Source: Vicinamibacteria bacterium | Lineage (GTDB): Bacteria > Acidobacteriota > Vicinamibacteria > Vicinamibacterales > UBA2999 | DNA length: 13,572 nt | Assembly: GCA_025938035.1 (NCBI GenBank) | Contig: JAICQE010000131.1 | Span: 1 to 13,572 of the forward strand | Reading direction: 5' to 3' | In this document: one piece after another, positions 1 to 7,342 of the stretch | Numbering within the stretch: position 1 is the stretch's first letter | Layout: each line of letters starts with the position of its first letter | Translations under genes and position numbers: made by a program | The notes under the pieces: generated by a model | The model's database searches: none | What the model saw: only the letters and a program-made list of their open reading frames with translations | What the model was told of the DNA's origin: nothing

Positions 1-663
1 ATCGGAGCTCGCAATCAACAAGACGTTCGAGTCGTTCGAATCGTTCGGGACGTTCGAATCGTTAGGGACGTTCGAGTCGTTAGAATGGTTCGGGACGTTG
101 GAGTCGTTGCTGAAGCGGCGGGTGGCGCGCGCCAGTGCGTCAGCGAGCTCGAATGCCGTCTCGCGCGTCTGGTCCCCCATCACCAGCGGCACGATGGGCA
201 CTCCCGGCAGCAGGCGTGCGATAAAGGGCAGTTGCATCTCCAGCGAATGTTCGCGCCCATGAGCGGCCGGCAGCTCGACGATCGCTTCGGATTCGGCGCG
301 AATCGTCTCCGCGAGCTGGCGCTCCACGGCGATCGGACCGAGCGGCGTCTCCCACGCGCCGGAATTCCAGATCGACACGCCACGAAACGGGACGAAGTGC
401 GACGGCCCCACCAGCACGACGGCGCCGTACGACCCGCCTTCTCGGTGCGTGTGCGGCAACCGGCTCCGGCGGGCAAGCAGCTTGTAGGCGAATGCCGCCA
501 CAGGGCCGGAGTACATCAGGCCGGCGTGGGGTGCGATGAGCGCGCGCGCCCGTCCGGTTGCGGATGGGACGTCCGCGCGATCGAGGTAGCGATCGATCTC
601 GTCCGTCAGACGCGATGGATTGTCCGAGTACCAGGTCCCTGCCACCGCGGCGCGTCTGTTCAC
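1..663 (-). CDS. MEMO1-family protein (AmmeMemoRadiSam system protein B), partial at left edge
   Basis: The minus strand is open from a GTG at 663 to the window edge: 221 codons, with the C-terminus missing. The start reads MNRRAAVAGTWYSDNPSRL, the usual MEMO N-terminus (AGtWYp...L). Family motifs follow in order: LIAPHAGLMYSGPVAA (His46), VLVGPSHF (His89), then EHSLEMQLPF (His139), and the last visible residues are LLIASSD, the start of the usual SSDLSH motif. MEMO proteins share a fold with extradiol dioxygenases and these His residues line the metal-like pocket. In bacteria the gene usually accompanies AMMECR1-like and radical-SAM genes, none of which is visible here; the biochemical role is unsettled. 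The GTG overlaps the TGA of the upstream glycosidase (GTGA), implying translational coupling. Oddity: residues about 186-214 are a low-complexity N-D-S/N-V-P insert encoded by a 9-bp tandem repeat, placed just before the conserved LLIASSD strand, with the frame kept on both sides. Confidence 0.88.
   Translation of the reverse strand, partial: MNRRAAVAGTWYSDNPSRLTDEIDRYLDRADVPSATGRARALIAPHAGLMYSGPVAAFAYKLLARRSRLPHTHREGGSYGAVVLVGPSHFVPFRGVSIWNSGAWETPLGPIAVERQLAETIRAESEAIVELPAAHGREHSLEMQLPFIARLLPGVPIVPLVMGDQTRETAFELADALARATRRFSNDSNVPNHSNDSNVPNDSNVPNDSNDSNVLLIASSD
22..108 (-). repeat. 9-bp tandem repeat inside the MEMO gene
   Basis: Nearly ten imperfect copies of a 9-base unit, read on the minus strand as AACGAYTCG or AACGTCCCG, cover 87 bp. 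Because the unit is three codons long it stays in frame and encodes N-D-S or N-V-P triplets. The same unit recurs on the plus strand at 9580-9653. The copies are contiguous with no spacers, so this is not a CRISPR. Confidence 0.9.
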
Positions 664-2168
664 CGCCCGAGACCCGCCAGCTCCGTCGCAAAAACGAGCG
701 CCATCGCACCACCGCGCGGATCGCGGCCGGTCAACGCCGCACGGCGCAGGTAATCGTCGAGCGTTCGCTGCTTGTTCGTCGATTCGCAGACGTCGAGCAG
801 TACGCCGTCGGATGCCGTGCGCGTGTTGACAGCGCGCCACGCCCCGTCGACGAGCGGCTGATACGTCTTCGCGTCCAGCCAGCCATGCCGGATTCCAATC
901 AGCATCGACGTGCCAATCATCGCCGTCGCCGAGAACTCGGCATACGAACCTGGATGATCGATGACCTGGTGCCACAAGCCGTCCGAATCCTGGAACCGGG
1001 CAAGTGCCGCCATGTGCCGTTGAAAGGACTGGAGAACGGGCGCAAATCCCGGGTGATCCTTCGGAAACGATTCCAGCGTCAGCGCCAGGCCGAGCGCGGG
1101 GAACCCATTCCCACGGCCCCACGCCGCGTCGGTCAGCGGTGAATGCCGGTAGAGCCCGTCTGGGCGGAACACCAGCTTCTGCATGAACGCGACGTGGCGG
1201 GCGGCCATGTCGAAGTAGCGGCGCTCTCCCGTCAACACGCCGGCCCGCGCCAGAATCGCCGTGGCCATGAACAGCGAGTCGCTCATCTCGTCGTGAAACG
1301 GCATCGACTCCTTCATCTCGCCGCTTTCGGTGAACCCGAGATCGACCGCCTTCCGCAGCGCCGCGAGATACGCAGGGTTCTCCGTCCGCGCCGCGAGTTC
1401 GGCCATCACCAGATGTCCGGCCAGCACGAGCGAGTTCGGCCGCTCGAGTGGATCCCGTACACCCGTGACGTACGGCGCAACGAGCCGTTCGACGTCCGCC
1501 GTCTGTCCCAGCCGCAGCCGGCCGATCAACGCCATGCCGGGGATGTAGGTGAACTGTTCGAAGTCCTGCCCGTAGATCTTCGCCAGCTGCCCGGCCACCT
1601 CACGAGGTGAACGCCGGCGGCGGCCGTTGATTTCACGGCGCGCCTCCGACTCGACGATCGTTTGTGGAATTGCCTGCAGCAGGCGCGCGTTCGCGTCGAG
1701 GCGGCGTGCCGGGATACGGCCGATGCCGGCAACCGGATGCTCGGACAGTGCCAGCGTCAGGCTGGCGGAGTCGGCGCCGGCAATAAGCACCAGATCCGGC
1801 GCGTGGATGCCGATCCACCGCCACAGGACGTGCGACTCCGTGCTGACCCGGTAGGCAGTGCCGGTCGGCGGAAACACGAGCACCGAGCCGTCAGGGTTCG
1901 CTGCCGCGATGCCAATGAGCGTGTATCGCCGCCTGGCCTGCGGCTGCTGGTCGAATTCGTCGATGGCGTCCAGCACGGCGCGGCTCGATGCGTCCTGCCC
2001 GGACAGTCCGCCGACGATCGCAACCACGGGCGCGGAATCCGAAGAACCGCGCACGATCGCCGCGCGAATCGTTCCGCCCTTGGCCGTGAGCCCGATGTCA
2101 TGCGTCTCCGCGGCCGCGGCTGGAACTGAGACGAGCAATAACGCGCCAAGAAGTGTGCCGGCCCGCAT
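660..2168 (-). CDS. Secreted GH88/GH105-like glycoside hydrolase with a degenerate M14-like N-terminal domain
   Basis: 502 residues from the ATG at 2168. Residues 1-20 (MRAGTLLGALLLVSVPAAAA) are a signal peptide. Residues 25-175 resemble an M14 carboxypeptidase-type fold: GGLSGQD stands where GGxHGxE is expected, followed by NPDG and APDLVLIAG, so the zinc ligands appear to be lost. Residues about 200-502 look like an (alpha/alpha)6 unsaturated glucuronyl/rhamnogalacturonyl hydrolase: HDEMSDSLFM (292-301, Asp297 a candidate acid), WGRGNGF (350-356), GLWHQVID (398-405) and EFSATAM (411-417). Such enzymes remove 4,5-unsaturated uronic acids from oligosaccharides made by polysaccharide lyases. 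The gene overlaps MEMO by 4 bp. An alternative ATG at 2201 would add 11 residues before the signal peptide; 2168 is preferred because a TACAAT box ends 8 bases upstream of it. The ORF remains open further upstream to 2630, but there it is antisense to gatC/gatA. Substrate is not predictable. Confidence 0.75.
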   Translation of the reverse strand: MRAGTLLGALLLVSVPAAAAETHDIGLTAKGGTIRAAIVRGSSDSAPVVAIVGGLSGQDASSRAVLDAIDEFDQQPQARRRYTLIGIAAANPDGSVLVFPPTGTAYRVSTESHVLWRWIGIHAPDLVLIAGADSASLTLALSEHPVAGIGRIPARRLDANARLLQAIPQTIVESEARREINGRRRRSPREVAGQLAKIYGQDFEQFTYIPGMALIGRLRLGQTADVERLVAPYVTGVRDPLERPNSLVLAGHLVMAELAARTENPAYLAALRKAVDLGFTESGEMKESMPFHDEMSDSLFMATAILARAGVLTGERRYFDMAARHVAFMQKLVFRPDGLYRHSPLTDAAWGRGNGFPALGLALTLESFPKDHPGFAPVLQSFQRHMAALARFQDSDGLWHQVIDHPGSYAEFSATAMIGTSMLIGIRHGWLDAKTYQPLVDGAWRAVNTRTASDGVLLDVCESTNKQRTLDDYLRRAALTGRDPRGGAMALVFATELAGLGR

Positions 2169-2176
2169 GACGAGGA

Positions 2177-2204
2177 ATTGTAGCGGACGCTTGTCGGACA
2201 TAAT
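2177..2204. promoter_or_regulatory. Divergent promoter region, GH105-like gene / gatC
   Basis: Only 42 bases separate the two start codons. On the minus strand TACAAT (2177-2182) ends 8 bases before the ATG at 2168. On the plus strand CATAAT (2199-2204) ends 6 bases before the gatC ATG at 2211. Neither has a strong -35 box. Both placements predict very short or absent leaders. The boxes are read directly; promoter function is inferred. Confidence 0.45.
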
Positions 2205-2210
2205 CAACCA

Positions 2211-2507
2211 ATGTCCTCCCTGACGATTGCCGACGTCGAGCGCATCGCCGCGCTGGCGCACCTCGAGCTGACCGACGACGAAAAGCCGCTCTTCACGCGG
2301 CAGCTCGCCGACATCCTCAACTACGCGGAGCAGCTCCAGGCCGTCGATACCACCGGCGTGCCGGCGACGGCGCACGTGACTGCGGCAACGGGTGCCGAAC
2401 GCCCGGACGAGCCGAGGCCGTCGCTGCCTGTCGCGGACGCGCTCGCCAACGCACCCGACGCCGCGCACGACTCCGGCCTGTTCCGCGTGCCACGGGTGAT
2501 CGGGTGA
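2211..2507 (+). CDS. gatC: Aspartyl/glutamyl-tRNA amidotransferase subunit C
   Basis: 98 residues, the normal GatC length. The N-terminus [22 protein letters not shown] and the following [23 protein letters not shown] are the family signature of two helices, and the segment [10 protein letters not shown] matches the conserved loop before the C-terminal strand. GatC is the small subunit that wraps GatA and holds it against GatB in the GatCAB enzyme, which converts misacylated Glu-tRNA(Gln) or Asp-tRNA(Asn) to the correct amide in the cytoplasm. The last codons overlap gatA by 4 bp (GTGA). No clear Shine-Dalgarno precedes the ATG; a CATAAT box lies 6 bases upstream. Confidence 0.95.
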   Translation: MSSLTIADVERIAALAHLELTDDEKPLFTRQLADILNYAEQLQAVDTTGVPATAHVTAATGAERPDEPRPSLPVADALANAPDAAHDSGLFRVPRVIG

Positions 2508-3970
2508 CGCTCGTCGATCGCACGGCCCGCGACCTCCGCCAGGACATCGCCGCTGGCGCCATCTCGGCGGTCGAAGCCTGCCGCGCAACGCTCGACCGGA
2601 TGTCGTCGGTGAACCCGGCGCTGAATGCATTCAATCACGTGGACGGTGAACGCGCGCTGGCGCGCGCGGCCGCGATCGATCGCCAGCGCGCGGCCGGCGA
2701 ACGGCTCGGACCGCTCGCCGGGGTGCCGATCGCATTGAAGGACAACATGTGCGTGCGCGGCATGCGCACCACCGCCTCGTCCAAAATCCTCGACTCGTTC
2801 ATTCCGCCCTATGACGCGACGGTTGTGAACCGCCTCGAATCCGCCGGCGCCGTCATCGTCGGCAAGACGAACTGCGACGAGTTCGCGATGGGATCGTCGA
2901 ACGAGAACTCGGCATACGGCCCCGTCCACAATCCGTGGAATCTCGACGCGACGCCGGGCGGGTCGAGTGGCGGCTCGGCAGCGGCCGTCGCCGCCCGGTG
3001 TGTGCCGCTGGCGTTCGGCTCCGACACTGGTGGATCGATCCGGCAGCCGGCCTCGTTCTGCGGCGTGGTCGGGTTGAAGCCGACCTACGGACGCGTGTCG
3101 CGCTACGGATTGCTCGCCTTCGCCTCGTCGCTCGATCAGATCGGACCGTTTGCGCGGACCGTCGGCGACGCCGCCATCGCGCTGTCGATCATTGCCGGAC
3201 ACGATCCGAACGACGCAACGTCGGCAACGACGGACGTGATCGATTACGCCGCCGGGCTGAACGGCGACATCCGCGGGGTGCGCGTGGGTGTACCGCGGGC
3301 CTTCGTCTCCGAGGGTGTCGATCATCGCGTGCGCACCGCATTCGACGCGGCGCTGGCGACACTGCGCGATCGCGGGGCGACGCTGGTGGACATCGAGCTC
3401 CCGCATGCGAAGTTCGCGATTCCGGTCTATTACCTCATCGCCACGGCCGAGGCGAGCTCGAATCTCGCCCGCTACGACGGCGTGAAGTACGGCTATCGCT
3501 CCCCGGCGGCGAAGGACGGTCCGCTGAAGACGATGTACAGCCGGACGCGGGATGAGGGATTCGGCGCAGAGGTCAAGCGCCGGATCATGCTCGGCACCTA
3601 CGTGCTGAGCGCCGGCTACTACGACGCGTTCTACCTCAAGGCGCAGCAGGTGCGCACGCTGGTACGGCGCGATTACGAGCAGGCCTTCGCCTCGGTGGAC
3701 GTCGTCGCGATGCCGACCAGCCCGGTGCCGCCGTTCAAGCTTGGAGAGAAGACCGCCGATCCATTGCAGATGTATCTCGGCGACGTGTTCACGGTCAGCG
3801 TCAATCTGGCCGGATTGCCGGGCGTCAACATTCCCTGCGGATTGTCCGAGGGGCTGCCGATTGGATTCCAGTTGATCGGGCGGATGTTCGACGAAGCGAC
3901 GATTCTGCGCGTTGCCGACGCCTTCGAGCGGGCCACCGATTGGCACACGGCGACGCCGCCGCTTGACTAG
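2504..3970 (+). CDS. gatA: Aspartyl/glutamyl-tRNA amidotransferase subunit A
   Basis: 488 residues from a GTG that overlaps the gatC stop. It is a full-length amidase-signature protein: ALKDN gives Lys79, TPGGSSGGS gives Ser154 and DTGGSIRQP gives Ser178, the Lys/cis-Ser/Ser triad at the same numbering as characterised GatA proteins. The following [19 protein letters not shown] is diagnostic of GatA over other amidases. GatA hydrolyses glutamine and passes ammonia to the GatB site, where the misacylated tRNA is amidated. gatB is not in this window, so it must lie elsewhere. The gene ends at a hairpin shared with the convergent neighbour. Confidence 0.96.
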   Translation: MTLVDRTARDLRQDIAAGAISAVEACRATLDRMSSVNPALNAFNHVDGERALARAAAIDRQRAAGERLGPLAGVPIALKDNMCVRGMRTTASSKILDSFIPPYDATVVNRLESAGAVIVGKTNCDEFAMGSSNENSAYGPVHNPWNLDATPGGSSGGSAAAVAARCVPLAFGSDTGGSIRQPASFCGVVGLKPTYGRVSRYGLLAFASSLDQIGPFARTVGDAAIALSIIAGHDPNDATSATTDVIDYAAGLNGDIRGVRVGVPRAFVSEGVDHRVRTAFDAALATLRDRGATLVDIELPHAKFAIPVYYLIATAEASSNLARYDGVKYGYRSPAAKDGPLKTMYSRTRDEGFGAEVKRRIMLGTYVLSAGYYDAFYLKAQQVRTLVRRDYEQAFASVDVVAMPTSPVPPFKLGEKTADPLQMYLGDVFTVSVNLAGLPGVNIPCGLSEGLPIGFQLIGRMFDEATILRVADAFERATDWHTATPPLD

Positions 3971-4019
3971 CCTGGGTGCCTGTGTGGCCTGCGGAGCCTA
4001 GGTCACAAGTAACCCAGGC
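3970..4019. terminator. Bidirectional hairpin between convergent genes
   Basis: GCCTGGGT (3970-3977) pairs with ACCCAGGC (4012-4019). Within the loop, TGTG...CACA and GGCCT...AGCC segments can extend an imperfect stem. It starts at the last base of gatA and ends six bases before the stop of the opposing gene, the expected place for a shared terminator. There is no T-run, so intrinsic termination is uncertain. Confidence 0.4.
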
Positions 4020-4025
4020 AACCCA

Positions 4026-4520
4026 CTAGTACCGGGAGCGCTTCTTCCCCAGGTCGTACTTGAACTTCGTCCACGGCACCTCGCCCATCCGCACGTCCGC
4101 CGTGCCGGTCATCTTCACACCGTCGTTGCGGAACACGAAGGCGATCCGCGTCGCGTTGTTGCCTCCACGGCCGCCACCTCGGCCAGCTGTCGGGCGCGGA
4201 CGGCCGACAACAGCCGTCGCGCGCAGCTCGTCGCCGACGATCGTCGCCTCCGTAATCGTCGCGCCATCGTCGCCGCCCAGAAACGGGCGCATTGTTCCTG
4301 TGATCTTGCCGTCCACTGCCTGCAGTTCGAGCGTGACCGGCTGCTCGTTATTCGCGCCAGGCGGCGGATTCGGGATCGCCCACGCCTGCGTGCCGACCCA
4401 GGTGCCGACGAAACGGGCCGCAGGAACGGCGGCCGGCTGGACCTGCCCGCTCGCTACGCTCGCCAGCACCAGGAAACTCCCAACGCCCAACGCCCAACTT
4501 CCACGCTGTCCCCGTTTCAT
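4026..4520 (-). CDS. Small secreted beta-rich protein of unknown function
   Basis: 164 residues from the ATG at 4520. Residues 1-25 (MKRGQRGSWALGVGSFLVLA...) form a signal peptide ending near ASVASGQ. The mature part begins FVGTWVGTQAW and continues TLELQAVDGKITGTMRPF...ATITEATIVGDELRATAV, the spacing of a common but unnamed group of secreted proteins in which a G-x-W strand is followed by repeated strand-turn-strand units, as in a lipocalin-like barrel. A Gly/Arg-rich loop (GRGGGRGG) interrupts it at about residues 115-123. A longer reading from 4562 would bury the signal peptide, and TACGAT (4529-4534) ends 8 bases before 4520, so the shorter start is preferred. Function unknown. Assignment to the group is from memory of the pattern, not a search. 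Confidence 0.7.
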   Translation of the reverse strand: MKRGQRGSWALGVGSFLVLASVASGQVQPAAVPAARFVGTWVGTQAWAIPNPPPGANNEQPVTLELQAVDGKITGTMRPFLGGDDGATITEATIVGDELRATAVVGRPRPTAGRGGGRGGNNATRIAFVFRNDGVKMTGTADVRMGEVPWTKFKYDLGKKRSRY

Positions 4521-4528
4521 TGGTCCGC

Positions 4529-4534
4529 ATCGTA
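4529..4534 (-). promoter_or_regulatory. -10 box 8 bases before the start at 4520
   Basis: On the minus strand TACGAT is followed by 8 bases and then ATG. There is no Shine-Dalgarno in those 8 bases. It fits the TAnnnT spacing repeated across this window and supports the short start. Confidence 0.4.
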
Positions 4535-4643
4535 TCGCCAAACGCCTCGACGGGATGACCAAAAACGTGGCGCCTCTGACCTAGTCCGTGGTCACGCCAG
4601 CAGGCCGAAGAGAGAGCGTAAACTGACCAGCACATCGAGAGAG

Positions 4644-4901
4644 ATGATGAACGAAGAAGAGGCGTTGATCCGGTCGTTTGTCGTGAAGCCGAAGCGTGAC
4701 CGGCTGATCGAGTTTCTCTCCAGTCAGAAACAGCGAAGAAAGGCGACCGCAACTCTCGCTCACTTCCGCGATCTGGACCAGAGGTTTGTGGTGAGGCTGC
4801 CGCCCAATGAACAGAGTCCGGAATCGATGGCGAACTTGACCCGTGGGTCAAAAAGCGGTGATATCGGGATGCGGTGCGAGTCACAGGAATCGTCGGGCTG
4901 A
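4644..4901 (+). CDS. Short hypothetical protein, possibly a truncated gene
   Basis: 85 residues from an ATG preceded by a GAGAGAG Shine-Dalgarno-like stretch; TAAACT at 4619-4624 could be its -10 box. Residues 3-63 look like genuine protein: a charged N-terminus (NEEEALIRSFVVKPKRDR), a helix with RLIEFLSSQKQRRKATATL, then HFRDLDQRFVVRLPPNEQSPESM. I have an impression of a widespread uncharacterised bacterial family with this F-V-x-x-K-R...HF-R-D-L-D-x-R order that is about twice as long. If so, what remains is an N-terminal half, and the last 20 or so residues (after ANLTRGSKSG) are read through the promoter of the next gene. It overlaps the next CDS by 28 bp in another frame. Codon third positions are less GC-rich than the neighbours. 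It could equally be an intact small protein. Confidence 0.5.
   Translation: MMNEEEALIRSFVVKPKRDRLIEFLSSQKQRRKATATLAHFRDLDQRFVVRLPPNEQSPESMANLTRGSKSGDIGMRCESQESSG
4836..4864 (+). promoter_or_regulatory. Promoter with operator-like dyad before the heavy-metal-binding gene
   Basis: TTGACC (4836-4841) and TGATAT (4859-4864) are separated by 17 bases, a near-consensus sigma-70 arrangement, and the GTG start follows 9 bases after the -10 box. The -35 hexamer lies within a 16-bp inverted repeat, TTGACCC-GT-GGGTCAA (4836-4851), with 7-bp perfect arms. A dyad over the -35 box is a typical repressor site. The regulator is unknown; the metal-binding product makes a metal sensor a reasonable guess only. 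Confidence 0.45.
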
Positions 4902-6133
4902 CGAGCGGACTATCGGTCTGCATGCTGCTGTTGCTGGCGGCCCTCATCGGGGCACAGCGCGCCGGAACTCCGTCGACGGACCTGACAAGGTCCCTTCCAC
5001 GGTTATCGATGACATGTCCCATGCATCCGGACGTCGTCGAGGCGAAGCCCGGCTCGTGCCCCATCTGCAAGATGAGCCTGGTTCCTGTCCGGCTCGACAC
5101 GTCGTGGCTGTGTCCGATACACACGAGGGAAATCTCCGAGAAAGAAGGGACGTGCCGCATCTGTGGGCGTGCACTCGTTGCGGCGCGGGTCGCCGTGACG
5201 TGGACCTGCGCATCGCAGCCGGGAATCGATCGGATCGAGCCAGGCACGTGCCCGGACGGCAGTCCGACCGTTCAGCGGCGCACGCTGCGGCCGCACGGCA
5301 ATCACAATCCGCAGCACGGCGGACAGTTCTTCATGGCCGCGGACAACTGGCATCACGTCGAAGGGACTTATCCGCGCCCGGGCGTGTTCCGGCTGTATGT
5401 GTACGACGACTACGCGAGGCCGCTGGCACCGGCGGTGCTGCGGCGCGTTGCCGCGCGGGTCGTCACGAACGAGCGCTACGACGCGAAGACGCGGACATCC
5501 ACCGATGTGACCGCCTTTCAGCTGCGGCCGTCGCGCGACGGTGCGTACCTCGAGGCACGCGTGACCGGGGTGGCATTCCCTGCGGCAATGACGGCGAAGA
5601 TCAGGCTCAAGCCCGACGCGCCCGAATACCGCTTCGACTTCACGTTCGCGGCGATCACGAAAGAAGCCGCGGCAACACCGGTCCGCAGCGCCGCCGGAAA
5701 CGCGCGCACAACACCTGCGCCGCGCGCGACGACACCCGCGGCTCCGGCGCCTGAAACGAAAAGCGCCGACACCGCGGCCGCGCCGCCGCTTCCACCGACC
5801 ACCGAAATTCCGGAAACGATTCCGGAGATCCTTGCGCAGCTCAAGGCGCGCGACGCCGAGATTCGCGACCTGATTCGCCAGGGCAACTTCGCAGCAGTCT
5901 GGGTCCCCGCGTTTCAGGCCAAGGACCTCGCGATCGCCCTCGAACCGCACATCGGGCACCTTGCTCCTGCCGCGCGCGAGGCGGCCGAGCCTGCGCTCCA
6001 GCGCGTCGTGCGCTTTGCCTGGCTCCTCGACTCGTTCGGGGATCTCGGCAACCGGCAGCAGGTCGAAGACGGCTACACTGCGTTCGCGCAGGCTATGGCA
6101 GAGGTGTCGAAGGTGTTCGGGGCCGCGCCATGA
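4874..6133 (+). CDS. Secreted protein with tandem heavy-metal-binding (HMBD) motifs
   Basis: 419 residues from GTG. Residues about 7-27 are a hydrophobic signal segment ending near GAQRA. Residues 46-71 hold a canonical HMBD: CPMHP (Cys48, His51) then GSCPICKMSLVP (Cys62, Cys65), the motif found beside CusB- and CopA-type copper proteins. A second, divergent copy follows (CPIH at 80-83, CRIC at 94-97), then a third decayed copy (WTCASQ...GTCPDG, 110-129) that has lost its His and last Cys. Residues 141-183 are His-rich (HGNHNPQHGGQFFMA, NWHHVEG) and lead into a beta-type domain to about 262. A Pro/Ala-rich linker (265-315) joins a helical C-terminus (318-419). The product probably binds metal, plausibly copper, in the periplasm. 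Its stop overlaps the ATG of the downstream cytochrome gene, so the two are co-expressed. GTG is chosen because it keeps the signal segment and follows the promoter. Confidence 0.72.
   Translation: MRVTGIVGLTSGLSVCMLLLLAALIGAQRAGTPSTDLTRSLPRLSMTCPMHPDVVEAKPGSCPICKMSLVPVRLDTSWLCPIHTREISEKEGTCRICGRALVAARVAVTWTCASQPGIDRIEPGTCPDGSPTVQRRTLRPHGNHNPQHGGQFFMAADNWHHVEGTYPRPGVFRLYVYDDYARPLAPAVLRRVAARVVTNERYDAKTRTSTDVTAFQLRPSRDGAYLEARVTGVAFPAAMTAKIRLKPDAPEYRFDFTFAAITKEAAATPVRSAAGNARTTPAPRATTPAAPAPETKSADTAAAPPLPPTTEIPETIPEILAQLKARDAEIRDLIRQGNFAAVWVPAFQAKDLAIALEPHIGHLAPAAREAAEPALQRVVRFAWLLDSFGDLGNRQQVEDGYTAFAQAMAEVSKVFGAAP
4978..4993. repeat. GGACC-TGACAA-GGTCC palindromic repeat inside the HMBD gene
   Basis: A 16-bp stem-loop (5-bp arms, TGACAA loop) identical to the core of the intergenic hairpin at 10983-11004; CCACGG also follows both copies after three further bases. 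In the protein it encodes TDLTR in the linker between the signal peptide and the first metal motif. Confidence 0.65.
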
Positions 6134-7314
6134 CCCCTTCGACTCGCGTGCGCTCGCTCCGGGCAGGGGGCATCGTCGCCGCCACATTTGCCGCGTGTGT
6201 GTGCTCGTCGACCAGGCTCATCGAAGCGCACAAGCCGATTACCTCGCCGTTCACCTTCAGCGACGACGTGCTGCCGATCGTGAAAGCACGATGCGCGTCG
6301 TGTCATGCACCGGGGGGCGTGGCACCGATGTCGCTGCTGACTCACGCGGATGCGGTGCCGTGGGGCGAATCGATCAGAGTCGAGCTGATGGCCGGTCACA
6401 TGCCGCCGTGGGGCGTCGATGTCAGTGCCGGCCGCTTCCGAAACCTGCAGCACTTTTCGGCGCGCGAGATGAACGTCCTGCTGACGTGGGCCAGCGGCGG
6501 AACGCCTCCCGGACAGACCTCTCAGGATCCGGTCGCGGCGTTCCGGCCACACTGGGCGTTGGGCACGCCCGACCAGACGATTCCCCTGCGTGCCGTGCAG
6601 ATCGGCAGCGACACCTCGGAGCACGTCGAGGAGATTGAGATTCCGGTTCCGAACCGGCCGCTGCGCGCTGTCGATCTGCTGCCGGGAACTCCGGCAATCG
6701 TCCGGCGCGCCACGATTTCCATCCGGGCGGGGTTCTCGGAGCGGGGCCTTCCTGGTCTTGCGCCGGAGCGGCTCGTCGCGCTCTGGCTGCCGGGCGATCA
6801 TCCGGTCGCGCTGGACTCAGGCCTCGCGTTCGAAGCCGGCGGCCAACTCGCGGTGCGCATCCACTATCGGAAAACGTGGCAGCACGAGCGGCAGGCGATG
6901 ACGGATCAGAGCACGATTGGACTGTATTTCGCGGACGCGGGCGCGGCGGACGTGCACGTGCTGCGCGCGCTCAGCCAGGCGAACGGCACGACCCCCGAAA
7001 CCGTCACGACGACGGTCGGCGAAGACGTGCGCGCGGTTGCCGTCTATGCAGACCCGAATCTGTCCGGCGCGAGTCTCACTGCGGTGGCGCTGAGGCCCGA
7101 CGGTTCGCGTGAAGAGTTGATTTCGTTTCGCCCGCGCGCAGACTGGGCGCGGCGCTACTGGTTCCGAGAGCCGATAAGTCTGCCGCGCGGGACGCGGATC
7201 CAGGTGACGGCGAAACTCGATGACGCACTGCTCCCGCCGGCCGCGGCCAGGCCGCCTCAGCCTGCGGCGCGCGCCCCTTTCTCCATCGCGCTGAACGTCG
7301 TTCGCGCGAAATAG
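6130..7314 (+). CDS. Secreted c-type cytochrome protein with a copper-ligand-less PHM-like domain
   Basis: 394 residues. Signal peptide about 1-33. The haem c site is CASCH (55-59), and the HMPPW motif supplies a likely axial Met91. The remainder (about 170-394) aligns by eye with the copper type II monooxygenase-like half of the paralogue at 9650-10942: LLPGTPAIVRRATIS matches VRPGNRRVVHHAVAS, VRIHYRKTW matches SFQMHYNAI, and VYADPNLSGASLTAVALRPDG matches LRPHMHLRAQLGTASVIRPDG. The copper ligands HH and HxH are therefore replaced by RR and A-D-P, and the late Met is absent; only the central His is kept. It probably acts in electron transfer or binding, not in copper-dependent hydroxylation. 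The ATG overlaps the TGA of the HMBD gene, making a two-gene operon with a metal-binding secreted partner. Confidence 0.78.
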   Translation: MTPSTRVRSLRAGGIVAATFAACVCSSTRLIEAHKPITSPFTFSDDVLPIVKARCASCHAPGGVAPMSLLTHADAVPWGESIRVELMAGHMPPWGVDVSAGRFRNLQHFSAREMNVLLTWASGGTPPGQTSQDPVAAFRPHWALGTPDQTIPLRAVQIGSDTSEHVEEIEIPVPNRPLRAVDLLPGTPAIVRRATISIRAGFSERGLPGLAPERLVALWLPGDHPVALDSGLAFEAGGQLAVRIHYRKTWQHERQAMTDQSTIGLYFADAGAADVHVLRALSQANGTTPETVTTTVGEDVRAVAVYADPNLSGASLTAVALRPDGSREELISFRPRADWARRYWFREPISLPRGTRIQVTAKLDDALLPPAAARPPQPAARAPFSIALNVVRAK

Positions 7315-7342
7315 CCGCACGACAAACCGGTCGCGCACGGGG

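Noticed and set aside
22..108. CRISPR-like array
   Set aside because: Units are 9 bp and contiguous, with no unique spacers, and lie in frame within a conserved gene.
85..753. Plus-strand 222-codon ORF
   Set aside because: It is antisense to the MEMO and glycosidase genes, Arg/Pro-rich with no recognisable domain; its opposite strand carries clear family motifs.
2169..2630. N-terminal extension of the glycosidase ORF to 2630
   Set aside because: This part is Arg-rich and antisense to gatC/gatA; a signal peptide begins at 2168.
2321..3946. 541-codon minus-strand ORF opposite gatA
   Set aside because: A shadow produced by GC-biased codons; gatA on the plus strand has all catalytic residues.
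4563..4643. Additional small gene between the divergent genes
   Set aside because: No convincing ORF; only a possible TAAACT box and a purine-rich ribosome site for the 4644 ORF.
4348..5247. 299-codon minus-strand ORF
   Set aside because: It spans parts of three better-supported genes and a promoter region; composition is low-information and no motif is seen.
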